Shown: positions 1-8,743, counted from the first letter of the stretch. The stretch: 64,000 bases of DNA from Pseudomonadota bacterium (GCA_039193195.1 JBCCWS010000024.1:20535-84534), one strand, 5' to 3'. Notes: generated from the sequence alone by a model not told the origin. Made by a program: numbers and translations.

Positions 1-1
1 G

Positions 2-217
2 GACGCGACTTCCCTGGGCTTGAGCGGCGAGGAGACTTACCACGTGCATGGCCTAGGTGGCGGCGACGCCGAGCGTGTCACGATCCGCGTGCTGCCCGAC
101 GGCGGTACGGAGCGCGGCTTCGAGGCCATCGTGCGTATCGATACCCCCAAGGAGCGCGATTACTACCGCCACGGCGGTATCCTGCAATACGTGCTGCGTC
201 AGCTGGCGGCGAAGTGA
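2..217 (+). CDS. acnA: Aconitate hydratase A, C-terminal fragment (5' end outside window)
   Basis: Only the last 71 or so codons are present; the reading frame is open to the window edge, so no start can be given. The tail carries the conserved aconitase A ending, with ERGFEAIVRIDTPKE followed by YYRHGGILQYVLRQL. In the complete enzyme this is the end of the swivelling domain 4, which helps form the citrate/isocitrate site, while the 4Fe-4S cysteines lie upstream. The enzyme isomerises citrate to isocitrate in the TCA cycle in the cytoplasm. The C-terminal signature fits AcnA rather than AcnB. It is followed 55 bp later by an SDR gene on the same strand. Confidence 0.93.
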   Translation, partial: DATSLGLSGEETYHVHGLGGGDAERVTIRVLPDGGTERGFEAIVRIDTPKERDYYRHGGILQYVLRQLAAK

Positions 218-272
218 GCCAGCTAGCCCCCAACAGTAGGAACAAGCGTCCCGCTTGCATCGGAGTAAGTCC

Positions 273-1097
273 ATGTCGAGAACACTGAGCGGCAAGACCG
301 TCTTCATCACCGGCGCCAGCCGCGGCATCGGTCACGCCATCGCGGTGCGCGCCGCCCGCGACGGTGCGAACGTGGTCGTCGCGGCCAAGACCGACGAAAA
401 GCACCCCACGCTTCCCGGCACAATCCACACGGCAGCGCGTGATGTGGAGTCGGCCGGCGGTAAGGCCCTAGCGGTCAAGATGGACGTGCGCTTCGAGGAT
501 CAGATTGAGGCGGCAGTGGCCAAGGCAGTCGAGACCTTCGGCGGTATCGATGTGCTGATCAACAACGCCGGCGCCATCAGCCTAAGCCGCGCTCAGCAGA
601 CGGAGATGAAACGCTTCGACCTCATGTTCGACATCAACGTGCGCGGCGTGTTCGCCATGTCACGCGCCTGCCTCGACAGCCTGGAGCGCGCGGACAATCC
701 ACACATCCTCAACATCTCACCGCCGATAAGCATGGAGCCGAAGTGGTTCAAGGATCACACGGCCTACACCGTGTCGAAGTATGCGATGAGCATGATCGCC
801 ATGGGGCTTGCCGCGGAGTGCGGGTCGCCGCGCATAGGCGTCAACGCCTTGTGGCCACGCACGGCGATCGCCACGTCGGCGCTAATCATGGCCAGCGGCC
901 CTGTCGACCACAAGCACACGCGCAAGGCGAGCATCATGGCCGATGCGGCACACGCGGTCGTCACCCGCGAGGCGAGCAGCTGCACAGGCAACTTCTACAC
1001 GGACGAGCAGGTGCTCCGCCAGGAGGGCGTAGATGACTTGCGCGACTACGCCGTGGAGCCCGGCGAGCCGCTGATCAACGACCTGTTTATCAACTGA
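273..1097 (+). CDS. Short-chain dehydrogenase/reductase, HSDL2-like
   Basis: A 274-residue classical SDR. The N-terminal Rossmann glycine motif is TGASRGIG, the structural NNAG motif follows near residue 95, and the catalytic YxxxK is seen as YTVSK. The segments HPTLPGTIHTAA and NALWPRTAIATSA are typical of the hydroxysteroid dehydrogenase-like 2 (HSDL2) group, whose substrates in bacteria are poorly defined but are probably fatty acyl or steroid-like. I chose the ATG at 273 because CGGAG lies 8 bases upstream; a TTG at 255 is in frame but lacks a ribosome-binding site. It faces the metallopeptidase gene at 1114 tail to tail with a 16 bp gap. Confidence 0.9.
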   Translation: MSRTLSGKTVFITGASRGIGHAIAVRAARDGANVVVAAKTDEKHPTLPGTIHTAARDVESAGGKALAVKMDVRFEDQIEAAVAKAVETFGGIDVLINNAGAISLSRAQQTEMKRFDLMFDINVRGVFAMSRACLDSLERADNPHILNISPPISMEPKWFKDHTAYTVSKYAMSMIAMGLAAECGSPRIGVNALWPRTAIATSALIMASGPVDHKHTRKASIMADAAHAVVTREASSCTGNFYTDEQVLRQEGVDDLRDYAVEPGEPLINDLFIN

Positions 1098-1113
1098 TGC
1101 AGCCACGGAACCG

Positions 1114-1890
1114 TCAGCGCGGGATCGCCCACCCGGGAATGTCGCGCCAGGCATCGTTGAGCTGGCGATCTAACTGCCGCGCCCGCGGCTCCATGGCGCA
1201 TAGAAGCGCCCAAAACCGGTCGCTGTGCGACATGACCCGGGTGTGCGCCAGCTCGTGCAACATCACGTAGCGCACCAGAGACGGCTCCAGAAATAGGAGC
1301 GAATAGTTCAGGCTCAAGGTACCGCGCGAAGAGCAGCTGCCCCAACGCGTCTTTTGGCCGCGAACTTGAATGCGCCCGTGCTCGAAACCATGATGCTTGG
1401 CGAGGCGCGCGGTCCAGGGCACCAGGTATGTACGCCCCTTGGCGGCCAACCACCGACGCAGCTCATCGCGAGCCCTCCCCGTGTGGCCGGTGTTTCCACG
1501 CAGAATCAGGTCCGTCGCAGACTCGCTTAAGCGCACGCGCCCCTCGAGCGCGGACTCCTCCGGCTCCAACAACACGCGCCAGGCAGCATCGATCGCGCGC
1601 AGATCCACGCGGTCGGGCAGGGACTGATCGAAAGCAGCACATGGCGAGGCGATCAGGCGCGCGCGCGTTTGCTCTATCCAGCCACGGTGCTCTTCCACGA
1701 AGCGTTGAACGCGCGCCGCAGACGTCGCACGCGGGACGACCACCTCCACGCCCTTGTGCGGGCATACGTGAATCGACAGCCGCTTCGCTCGCGTGCTCTC
1801 ACGGATACGCAACCCCTCCAGCACGTTGCCGGTAGGTTGGTGCTCCGGCAGGGCTAGCTGCCCCCCGCTTGCGGGTTGCTCAGCGGCCAT
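1114..1890 (-). CDS. YgjP-like zinc metallopeptidase (M48/DUF45 type)
   Basis: A 258-residue cytoplasmic protein of the YgjP/SprT-like metallopeptidase family. Near the C-terminus the zinc motif HELAH is followed by SHSDRFW, which supplies the third histidine in the pattern seen in this family. Upstream lie the conserved RGQKTRWGSCSSRGTLSLNY block and a family-like N-terminal segment that starts with ESTRAKRLSIHV. The start is the ATG at 1890, which overlaps the end of the upstream gene by 11 bases, suggesting coupled translation. A longer ORF to 2004 exists but lies wholly inside the upstream gene. The physiological substrate of this family is not established. Confidence 0.85.
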   Translation of the reverse strand: MAAEQPASGGQLALPEHQPTGNVLEGLRIRESTRAKRLSIHVCPHKGVEVVVPRATSAARVQRFVEEHRGWIEQTRARLIASPCAAFDQSLPDRVDLRAIDAAWRVLLEPEESALEGRVRLSESATDLILRGNTGHTGRARDELRRWLAAKGRTYLVPWTARLAKHHGFEHGRIQVRGQKTRWGSCSSRGTLSLNYSLLFLEPSLVRYVMLHELAHTRVMSHSDRFWALLCAMEPRARQLDRQLNDAWRDIPGWAIPR

Positions 1891-2584
1891 CCCAGGAAGC
1901 GGTGGAGAAGGTCGCACTCGCGAAGCCACCGGTGTCCGCCACCGTTGCCGTCTCATGGATGTACAGTCGCACGGGGCGTTCGAACACGAGCCGACCGGCC
2001 ACAACGCTGTTCGGACCGATCACCACGCGGGGCACGCGCTGGCCGTTCACCCCCACCGTGTCACGCACGATGACATCGCCAAGCACCTCCGTGCCCTCCG
2101 TCAGTGTGATCGCGCCGTTGTAGTTCACCACGTCGCCTCCCACCACGCTGCCGCGTATCTTGATCTCCCCGTTCACCGTACCGACGCCGCCGACGACCCG
2201 TACGTCGTCCTCGATCGACACCCTGCCGTTGACCAAGTTAATGGGGCCATTCACCAAGGCGGCACGGGCCACGGCTAGATCACCGTTGACAGCTTCTAGG
2301 GGCCCGGTCCTCGCGCCCTCACCCACGGTAATCCGCCCATGGACGGACGTACACGCATCCACCTGCGCCCCGGCGCCGATGTGGATATCTCCATTGACCG
2401 TACGAAACGCGCCCCCGCCAGCCGCGACGTGCTCCGCCACGAGCACGTCGCCGTTCACGCTTATCGCTCCGGCGTGACTGGTCGTTCCTGCCAGCACGCG
2501 TATGTCTTCGCTCACCGCCCCGTTGCAACCTGCTGCGACAGCTGCAACGGCGGCGACCAGGATCGCGCAGACGCGATTCCCCAT
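1880..2584 (-). CDS. Lipoprotein with VNG-repeat beta-helix
   Basis: A 234-residue protein with a hydrophobic leader (AILVAAVAAVAAGC) ending in a lipobox-like AAGC, so probably an outer- or inner-membrane lipoprotein. The mature part is built of short imperfect repeats around V-N-G (SVNGDV, TVNGDI, SVHGRI, AVNGDL, LVNGRV, TVNGEI, NYNGAI), the pattern of a stacked beta-helix as in bactofilin-like or DUF4097-like proteins. The last 60 residues are more irregular and may cap the helix. GGGGGG precedes the ATG as a strong ribosome-binding site. The function is unknown; a structural or cell-envelope scaffolding role is a guess. It overlaps the YgjP-like gene downstream. Confidence 0.75.
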   Translation of the reverse strand: MGNRVCAILVAAVAAVAAGCNGAVSEDIRVLAGTTSHAGAISVNGDVLVAEHVAAGGGAFRTVNGDIHIGAGAQVDACTSVHGRITVGEGARTGPLEAVNGDLAVARAALVNGPINLVNGRVSIEDDVRVVGGVGTVNGEIKIRGSVVGGDVVNYNGAITLTEGTEVLGDVIVRDTVGVNGQRVPRVVIGPNSVVAGRLVFERPVRLYIHETATVADTGGFASATFSTASWDGR

Positions 2585-2623
2585 AGCACCCCCCGGGATG
2601 TGTCCGAATTTTCTTGGAGTCTT

Positions 2624-2629
2624 TTTATA
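2624..2629 (-). promoter_or_regulatory. Possible -10 element of the VNG-lipoprotein promoter
   Basis: On the minus strand TATAAA (followed by AAG) lies about 40 bases upstream of the lipoprotein ATG. A TTCGCA stands 19 bases further upstream as a weak -35. The spacer is longer than ideal, so this is only a candidate. The rest of the 266 bp gap up to pdxJ shows no gene. Confidence 0.3.
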
Positions 2630-2850
2630 GGGAACGACGATGCGTACCTGCGAACGCGTACGCGGCGTCGAGCGTCACCTCGCGACGGCCTCTCCCTAGC
2701 TCACCGCGTATCGTTGGCAACGAGCACATCATTGCACACTCACGCATTTGCGCAAGTTGTTCACGGTGCTCGGATTCGGGGCGGCCTGTGCCCCCTAAGG
2801 GAGCAGTGTGCTGGACGTGCGCGGGCCTCGCCCCTTTCCCGCGCTGCCGC

Positions 2851-3624
2851 TCAGGCGCGCGCGATCGCTGCCTGGTAGCGCCGGACCGTTTCCGAGAGGC
2901 CAAAGCGCAGGGCATCGGCGATCAATGCTTGTCCGATCGACACTTCGAGGATGTTCGGCACTGCAGCGCAAAAGGTCGTCAGGTTGTGCAGGTTCAGATC
3001 GTGCCCTGCATTGACCTCCAAGCCAGCCGCCTGTGCCTCCCGCGCCGTCGCCGCATACAGTGCCAGGGTTTCACTCAAGGCTTCTCCTGTACCCTCCTCG
3101 GCCCGGAACAGTCGCGCGTAGCCCTCCGTGTACAGCTCGATTCGATGGACGCCGAGGGCTGCAATCGCCTCCAGCTCCGAACATCCAGGATCGACGAAAA
3201 GGCACACCCGCGCGCCCTGCTCGCGCAGGCCAGCGACGATCGGTGCCAGGCGTTGTGCGTTAGGGGCGATCTGCCACCCGTGGTCGGAGGTCAGCTGATC
3301 CTCAGCGTCGGGCACGAGCGTCACCTGCGTGGGCAGCACTTCCCGACATAGGGCGAGGAAGCCCGGATACCCCTCGTCGGTGGGGCCGTTAAAGGGGTTG
3401 CCCTCGACGTTCAACTCCACCCTTTGTGGGCCCAGCGCGGCTGCCAGCGTGCGCACATCATCGGGGCGAATGTGGCGTTGATCCGGGCGTGGGTGCACCG
3501 TAATCCCGTCCGCGCCTGCATCCACGCACAGCTGTGCCATCTCTAGCACGTCTGGGTCGTGTCCCATTCGCGCATTGCGCAGCCACGCCACCTTATTCAC
3601 GTTGACGCTAAGAACGGTTGTCAT
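2851..3624 (-). CDS. pdxJ: Pyridoxine 5'-phosphate synthase PdxJ
   Basis: A 257-residue TIM-barrel enzyme that condenses 1-deoxy-D-xylulose 5-phosphate with 3-amino-2-oxopropyl phosphate to give pyridoxine 5'-phosphate, the last ring-closing step of the DXP-dependent vitamin B6 pathway. The N-terminus LSVNVNKVAWLRNAR, the GITVHPRPDQRHI block, ELNVEGNP and the later VNAGHDLNLHNL match PdxJ along its full length. AGGGAG precedes the ATG at 3624. The gene follows the terminator of the charged exported protein, so a promoter probably lies in 3625-3656 or expression comes from read-through. Confidence 0.97.
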   Translation of the reverse strand: MTTVLSVNVNKVAWLRNARMGHDPDVLEMAQLCVDAGADGITVHPRPDQRHIRPDDVRTLAAALGPQRVELNVEGNPFNGPTDEGYPGFLALCREVLPTQVTLVPDAEDQLTSDHGWQIAPNAQRLAPIVAGLREQGARVCLFVDPGCSELEAIAALGVHRIELYTEGYARLFRAEEGTGEALSETLALYAATAREAQAAGLEVNAGHDLNLHNLTTFCAAVPNILEVSIGQALIADALRFGLSETVRRYQAAIARA

Positions 3625-3644
3625 GGCGCTCCCTGAGGCGGAGA

Positions 3645-3683
3645 GAAAACGAAACGAGGGCCGAGGCTTTCGCCCCGGCCCTC
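3645..3683 (-). terminator. Rho-independent terminator
   Basis: Read on the minus strand, an almost perfect 12 bp stem (GAGGGCCG, one G-T wobble, GGC) closes a GAAA tetraloop and is followed by GTTTCGTTTTC. The stem lies at 3656-3683 and the T-rich tail at 3645-3655. It lies 26 bases past the stop codon of the gene at 3710-4360. Confidence 0.85.
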
Positions 3684-3709
3684 GCGCGAGAAGTCGCGTG
3701 GGTCAGATG

Positions 3710-4360
3710 TTAGCGACGGTTATCGCCGTCGTCCTTTTCCTTGCGGTTTTCCCACTTCTTGCGCGCGTTGTCGCGCTCTTCCTGGGTCATGTTGGCGGCT
3801 CGGCCACGCATCTCTTCACGGCGCGCAGCGCGATCTTCCTTGGACACTTCACCGGCGCGGGAGCGCATCTGCTCGCGGGCAGCCTCGCGCTCTTCCGGCG
3901 TCATGTCCTTCGCACGCTCCTGCATGCCCTCGACCATGCGGTCGCGGTTGCCACCGCGGCCTGCAGCACCACCCTCGCCGCGGCGGGCACGCATCTCTTG
4001 GCGCTCCTCCTCGGACATGTTGCGGAACTGCGCACGACGGTCCTTAGCCTGCTCGCGAGCAGCGGCTTTCTCCTCGTCGCTCAGGTTCTGGTACTCGGCC
4101 TTGTTGGCCTCACGGCGAGAACGCATGGCTTCCTGTTGCTCCGGGGAGAGCTCCTGGAAACGGGCACGGCGCTCCTGGACGCCCTGCTTGAATGCGGCCT
4201 GCTCTTCCGGAGACTTTGACTCCCACTCTTCGAGCAGCTTTGCCTGGGTGTCGGGATCGAGCTCGTCCCAGCGGGAAGACCGCTCGTCCTGCGCGTAAGC
4301 GGCGGCAGACGCGACAACGCCAGCTAGGGCGGCGGCAGCGAGGGTACGGCTGAAGTTCAT
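3710..4360 (-). CDS. Small exported, highly charged helical protein
   Basis: A 216-residue protein with a clear Sec signal peptide (FSRTLAAAALAGVVASAAAY, cleavage near AYA-QDE). The mature region is almost entirely Glu, Arg, Ala, Gln and Met in repeats of about 15-25 residues of the form S/T-P/E-E-E-R/Q followed by AAR or MRARR. Long amphipathic helices or a periplasmic coiled coil are expected. It resembles DUF3106-type or heavy-metal-sensor CpxP/Spy-like helical proteins only in composition; I cannot assign a family. AAGGAG lies before the ATG. It is a single-gene unit with its own terminator, divergent from the ABC operon at 4450. Confidence 0.75.
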   Translation of the reverse strand: MNFSRTLAAAALAGVVASAAAYAQDERSSRWDELDPDTQAKLLEEWESKSPEEQAAFKQGVQERRARFQELSPEQQEAMRSRREANKAEYQNLSDEEKAAAREQAKDRRAQFRNMSEEERQEMRARRGEGGAAGRGGNRDRMVEGMQERAKDMTPEEREAAREQMRSRAGEVSKEDRAARREEMRGRAANMTQEERDNARKKWENRKEKDDGDNRR

Positions 4361-4380
4361 AGAACACTCCTTTGATGGGC

Positions 4381-4398
4381 CGCTGATCCGTTTCAGCG
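4381..4398. promoter_or_regulatory. Inverted repeat in a divergent intergenic region
   Basis: CGCTGA-TCCGTT-TCAGCG, an 18-base perfect inverted repeat with a 6-base centre, lies between the divergent starts at 4360 and 4450. Its size and placement suit an operator or a small stem-loop in the 5' leader. No regulator can be named. Confidence 0.4.
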
Positions 4399-4449
4399 AT
4401 GCGCGAATTCTACCCGAAGCCGCCGCGAGCGCGATGTAAACTCTCGTAC

Positions 4450-6060
4450 ATGCATTCGATCTCCCGCCCGCCTGCCCGCAAGACGCGCTCGCCGAGGGTC
4501 TGCGATGCCTTCCTCGTCATCGCCGTGCTCGGTCTGGCCGGGTGCTCACCCGCGCCCCCTGCCAACGCCCCCGGCGGCGGTGAGCCCGCCGCAGCGGCCA
4601 GCGTGCCCGCTACCCTGCGAATCGGTCTCGAGGCCGATTTGCAGGGGTTCGACCCCCTGCGCACACGCCTCATGGGCGTCAGCACGCTCACGGTGGCAGA
4701 CGCAGTCTTCGATACCCTGATCACCCTAGACGAGCGCGGCGCGATCCAGCCGCGTCTGGCCCTCTCGCTAGAGCCTTCGGCGGACCTGCGAGTGTGGTCC
4801 CTGGTCCTGCGCCAGGGCGTGACCTTTCACGATGGTAGCGCGCTCGATTCGGCGGCGGTCGCAAACCACTTTCGGCGCCTGATCGACCCCGCCAATCGCT
4901 GCGCTTGTCGACCCTTTCTCGGCCCCCTCCGAGAGGTGGTGGTCAGCGGGCAGTACGAGCTGCGCTTTGAGCTGAGCAGCCCCTGGGCAGCGCTGCCTGC
5001 GGTACTCGGCGAGCCGTCAGTCGTGTCGTTAATCGGCTCCCCCGCCGCCCTAGGTGACGGCGAGACCTTCAACCGCGCCCCCGTAGGAACGGGCCCCTAC
5101 CGCTTCACCGAATGGCGCGACGGCGAGGTGGTGACCCTGACCCGCAATGACCAGTATTGGGCCACCAAAGGCGATGAGATCGACCTGCGCCCTGGCACCC
5201 TCGAGTACCGCATTCTGCCCGATCAGCAGGGCCGCCTCGCCGCCCTACGGGCCGGCGATGTGGACGTCATTTGGACCCTGGACGGGAGCAGCGCGGCCCG
5301 TGCGGAGGCGCTCGGCCTACGCGTGCAACGCCGACGCGGCGCGGGAGCTCGCCTGCTGGTCCTGAACACGCGCGAAGCGCCCTTCGACGACGTGAGGGTG
5401 CGTCGCGCCCTAGCTCACGCCAGCGATTCGGCGGCCTACGTCGCCGCCGTCTCGGAAGACGGCGTCCTTGCCGCCGACGATCCCTACGGTCCTGGCTCGC
5501 CGTTTCACTGCGACTCCCACTGGCCCGAGCACGACCCCGCAAAGGCCAAAAGCCTACTCGCCGAGTACGGCGCGCCCGTGGCCGTGACCTTCGGCCACAC
5601 GGCGACTCCCCGTGGCCAAGCAGCGGGGCAGATCTTCCAGCAGTTCTGGCAGGCGGTCGGCGTCGAGGTCACACTGCAGCCGATGGAGCAGGTGCAGCTG
5701 GTGGCGAGCGTGTTCCGCCGCCGCTTTCAGGTCGGCCCGTGGCGCCTGCGCGATTCGGTCGATCCAGACCCGGATCTCTACGGGCTGTTTCACTCGACTA
5801 GCCCCTTTAACGTCACCGGGCTGGCGTCAGCGCAGCTCGACGGACTGTTAACCTCCGCACGCAATACGATAGACCCCACCCAACGAGGCGAGGCGTACTG
5901 TGCGTTGGAACGCTATCTGGCCAATCAAGTGCCCTACCTCTACCTCGCCGAGAACACCTACTTCGCCATCGCCCGAGCGGATCTTGCGGGCGAGCTTTCC
6001 CTGCGCGGGGGACTGCTCAGTCTTCGCGGTATCGCCCCATCCTCCCAAGCCATCCCCTGA
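4450..6060 (+). CDS. ABC transporter substrate-binding lipoprotein (SBP family 5, peptide/nickel type)
   Basis: A 536-residue periplasmic binding protein of the DppA/OppA/NikA family. A leader with VIAVLGLAGCS gives a lipobox, so it is probably membrane anchored. Family marks are LRIGLEADLQGFDPL at the start of the mature domain, VTFHDGSALDSAAVANHFRR, GTGPYRF and a C-terminal PDLYGLFHSTS segment. I prefer the ATG at 4450, which gives a compact signal peptide; an in-frame ATG at 4399 adds 17 residues. Two permease genes follow at once. The substrate cannot be told from sequence. Confidence 0.88.
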   Translation: MHSISRPPARKTRSPRVCDAFLVIAVLGLAGCSPAPPANAPGGGEPAAAASVPATLRIGLEADLQGFDPLRTRLMGVSTLTVADAVFDTLITLDERGAIQPRLALSLEPSADLRVWSLVLRQGVTFHDGSALDSAAVANHFRRLIDPANRCACRPFLGPLREVVVSGQYELRFELSSPWAALPAVLGEPSVVSLIGSPAALGDGETFNRAPVGTGPYRFTEWRDGEVVTLTRNDQYWATKGDEIDLRPGTLEYRILPDQQGRLAALRAGDVDVIWTLDGSSAARAEALGLRVQRRRGAGARLLVLNTREAPFDDVRVRRALAHASDSAAYVAAVSEDGVLAADDPYGPGSPFHCDSHWPEHDPAKAKSLLAEYGAPVAVTFGHTATPRGQAAGQIFQQFWQAVGVEVTLQPMEQVQLVASVFRRRFQVGPWRLRDSVDPDPDLYGLFHSTSPFNVTGLASAQLDGLLTSARNTIDPTQRGEAYCALERYLANQVPYLYLAENTYFAIARADLAGELSLRGGLLSLRGIAPSSQAIP

Positions 6061-6072
6061 GGCATAGCCACC

Positions 6073-7008
6073 TTGGAGCGGCTATTACATCTGTTAGTGG
6101 TGGGGCTGCTAGCGAGCCTCGGCGGCTTCCTTTTGACTGACGCCCTTCCGGGCGATGCCGCCCTGGCGGCGCTGGGCGAAAGCGCGACAGCCGCTCAAGT
6201 GGATGCCCTGCGCGCAGAGCTGGGACTAGATCGGCCCTGGCCGGCGCGCTACACCGACTGGCTGAGTCACGCAGCGCGAGGAGACTTCGGCACCTCCACG
6301 CGGACTGGGCAGGCCGTCGGTCCCGCCGTCATGAACCGACTTGGAGTCTCGGCCGCACTCATGGTTCTAACCCAGGTGATCGCCCTCGGCCTCGCCGTAC
6401 CACTGGCCCTACTCAGTGCCCGCCGCCCAGGCAGCATGCTCGATCAGTTGATCGGCGCCCTAAGCTTCATCGCCCTGTCGACGCCCGCATACATCCTCGC
6501 CTTGGGCTTGATCCTGATCTTCGCGATCACTCTCGGATGGTTCCCCGCGAGCGGCTACCCCGCTGACGCGGCCGGCGTCATGTGGCCTCTACGCGCCTTG
6601 ATCCTGCCAGCCCTAAGCCTTGCCCTGGTGGAGTTGCCCATCTACCTGCGCATGTTGCGAGGAGAACTGCTGCAGTTGCTAAATCAACCTTGGGCTCGAA
6701 CTGCGCGGGCCTTCGGCGCCAGCGAGGGCTCGCTTCTGGTGCGCGACGTGCTGCGCGCAGCCTGCCTGCCGCTGATCACCTTGGTAGCGCTCAACACCGG
6801 TCACCTGATGGCGGGCGCCGTGGTTGTCGAGTCAATCTTTGCCCTACCTGGCATGGGCCGCCTCCTCAAGGACGCGGTTCTCGCGCGGGATCTGCCCACG
6901 GTGCAAAGCTGCGTCCTGATCGTAGCTGCCGCTTTCGTGTTGGCCAATCTGCTGGCCGACGCGTTAGCGTCCTGGCTCGATCCACGAAGTCGCGGCCTGG
7001 GCGCATGA
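6073..7008 (+). CDS. ABC transporter permease, DppB/OppB type
   Basis: A 311-residue inner-membrane permease starting at a TTG. The first helix is LLHLLVVGLLASLGGFLL, followed by a periplasmic domain with the family-typical LRAELGLDRPWPARYTDWL. Several transmembrane helices follow. The EAA cytoplasmic loop that docks the ATPase is seen as ARTARAFGASEGSLLVRDV. The GHLMAGAVVVESIFALPGMG segment is characteristic of DppB. The stop overlaps the next permease start by four bases (ATGA). It forms the channel with the 7005 gene. Confidence 0.9.
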   Translation: MERLLHLLVVGLLASLGGFLLTDALPGDAALAALGESATAAQVDALRAELGLDRPWPARYTDWLSHAARGDFGTSTRTGQAVGPAVMNRLGVSAALMVLTQVIALGLAVPLALLSARRPGSMLDQLIGALSFIALSTPAYILALGLILIFAITLGWFPASGYPADAAGVMWPLRALILPALSLALVELPIYLRMLRGELLQLLNQPWARTARAFGASEGSLLVRDVLRAACLPLITLVALNTGHLMAGAVVVESIFALPGMGRLLKDAVLARDLPTVQSCVLIVAAAFVLANLLADALASWLDPRSRGLGA

Positions 7009-7832
7009 ACGGCAAGGCAAGCAACCACCCTCGGCGCATGCTGTCACTCGCTAGCCTTTGGCTGGCGCTGATCGGCGGTGGCGCACTGAGCGCCGATCTC
7101 TGGCCCCTGGCGGACCCATCGGCGATGGCCCTTGGAGATCGGCGCGCCCTGCCGAGCATAAGCCATCCATTAGGCACTGACAGCTTCGGTCGTGATCTTC
7201 TGAGCCGCGTCCTTTACGGCGGGCGCATCTCCCTTGCGGTGGCCGTCTTCTGCCCCCTGCTCGGACTGCTGGTGGGAGGCACCCTAGGCGTACTAGCCGC
7301 CTACCTTGGCGGCTGGCCCGAACGCATAGCGAGGCTATTCACCGACACGCTACTCGCCCTGCCCGCTCTGCTCATTGCGATGCTGCTTGCCGTATCCATC
7401 GGCGGATCGGTAACCACGCTCGTTTGGACGCTCGGGCTACTCAGCACGCCTGTGTTCGCGCGCGTCGCGCGCGTGCGAACACGGGTCATCGCCCAGCTGC
7501 CCTACGTCGACGCGGCCCGCTCGCTCGGGGCGAGCCACCTCACCGTGCTACGCCATCACGTGCTACCGAATGTGCTGCCGCCCTTGCTGACCCTGTGCAC
7601 GTTAGTGGCAGCGGTCGTGGTTGTTTTGGAAGGCGCGCTCGGCTACCTGGGCCTTGGGGTCAGCCCGCCAACACCGAGTTGGGGGGCCATGATCGCAGAG
7701 GGGCGAGCCTCCTTAGAGACTCGCCCCCACGTATGCTTAGCGCCAGCGAGTGCGATGGTGCTCACCGTGATGGCGCTCAACCTGCTAGGCGATGCGGCGA
7801 ACGCGCCCCACGGTCAGGCACGCCGCGCCTAG
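7005..7832 (+). CDS. ABC transporter permease, DppC/OppC type
   Basis: A 275-residue permease starting at the ATG that overlaps the previous stop. After a first helix come HPLGTDSFGRDLLSRVLYGGR, the standard DppC motif, then an EAA loop seen as DAARSLGASHLTVLRHHVLPN, and a GALGYLGLGVSPPTPSWGAM segment near the C-terminus. It ends the operon: the next gene, 8 bp on, is a methyltransferase on the other strand. No DppD/DppF-like ATPase gene is present in the window, so energising subunits must come from elsewhere. Confidence 0.9.
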   Translation: MNGKASNHPRRMLSLASLWLALIGGGALSADLWPLADPSAMALGDRRALPSISHPLGTDSFGRDLLSRVLYGGRISLAVAVFCPLLGLLVGGTLGVLAAYLGGWPERIARLFTDTLLALPALLIAMLLAVSIGGSVTTLVWTLGLLSTPVFARVARVRTRVIAQLPYVDAARSLGASHLTVLRHHVLPNVLPPLLTLCTLVAAVVVVLEGALGYLGLGVSPPTPSWGAMIAEGRASLETRPHVCLAPASAMVLTVMALNLLGDAANAPHGQARRA

Positions 7833-7840
7833 GAGCGCTG

Positions 7841-8743
7841 CTATCTCTTGACGCCGGTCACTTCCAGCCAGTAGCGCACGACCTCGGTCACACCCATCTT
7901 CTCGAAGGCGGGGCCGACCGCGTATTGCAGGCACTCACTGGAGATGTCGACGGGGTAGCCGCTCATCAGCACCTCGGCGAGACCGCCGTAGGCACCCACG
8001 AGCTCAAGGCCACGCTGGTCGATCGGAATCGGGCGCTTGTAAACGCGCTCTACGTCGAAGCCCGCCTGCTCGAGTACACCGGCCCAGCCCTCAGGGGTCT
8101 TCCAGTCCTTGTCAAAGGCCTTGCCTGCCGTCCCGCGCTTGCGCTTGATCGGCGCCTTGCCCTCTTTGATCAGCTCCGCGTTCTTCTCCATGAGAATGCT
8201 CACGGCGCCCATCATCCATTCCTTGTACACCGGCTCACTGCCCTCACCGAAGGTGCCGGTGAAGAAGACCGAGTTGAAGGCGAACGGGGCGCCGGGCTTG
8301 AGCACGCGGTACACGTTGCGCACGAACTGATCCTTGTCTGGCATCAGGTGGATGGCATTGCCGATCATGCACATGTCGAAGGTGTTATCGGCAAAATGGT
8401 CGAGGTCCATGGCGCTGCCTTCCACCATGTACATGGCGCTGCGCCCTTCAGCGGCGGCCGCGTCCAGCTCTTCCTGAGACTCGACCAGTACGCCCTTCTC
8501 ACGCAGCTGACGACGGCCAATGGCGAGGGACTCGCCGGAAAGATCGATACCGTTGACGGCAATTCCAGGCTTGAGCTGCATGAGCAGATCGGTCATCAGG
8601 CCCGTGCCGCAAGCGAGGTCGAGCACGCGCTTAACCGGCCCGAGCTCGATGGTCTCAAGCAGGGCCTTGTTGGCCCCGATGTACTCCGGCTCCTGTGCGT
8701 ACGGTTCGTAAGTAGTTACAACTTCCATTGGGTCTGCCGCCAT
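7841..8743 (-). CDS. Class I SAM-dependent methyltransferase
   Basis: A 300-residue protein with the SAM-binding motif I VLDLACGTGLMTDLL, an acidic motif II (VNGIDLS), a GSAMDLDHFADNTFDM motif III region and LKPGAPFAFNSVFF, as in UbiE/Methyltransf_11-like enzymes. The ATG at 8743 begins MAADPMEV; an in-frame extension to 8857 would run into the propeller gene and is rejected. It is the last gene of a three-gene unit with the beta-propeller and the small coiled-coil protein, 38 bp downstream of the propeller stop. A tailoring O- or C-methylation in the cluster is plausible but not shown. Confidence 0.85.
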   Translation of the reverse strand: MAADPMEVVTTYEPYAQEPEYIGANKALLETIELGPVKRVLDLACGTGLMTDLLMQLKPGIAVNGIDLSGESLAIGRRQLREKGVLVESQEELDAAAAEGRSAMYMVEGSAMDLDHFADNTFDMCMIGNAIHLMPDKDQFVRNVYRVLKPGAPFAFNSVFFTGTFGEGSEPVYKEWMMGAVSILMEKNAELIKEGKAPIKRKRGTAGKAFDKDWKTPEGWAGVLEQAGFDVERVYKRPIPIDQRGLELVGAYGGLAEVLMSGYPVDISSECLQYAVGPAFEKMGVTEVVRYWLEVTGVKR

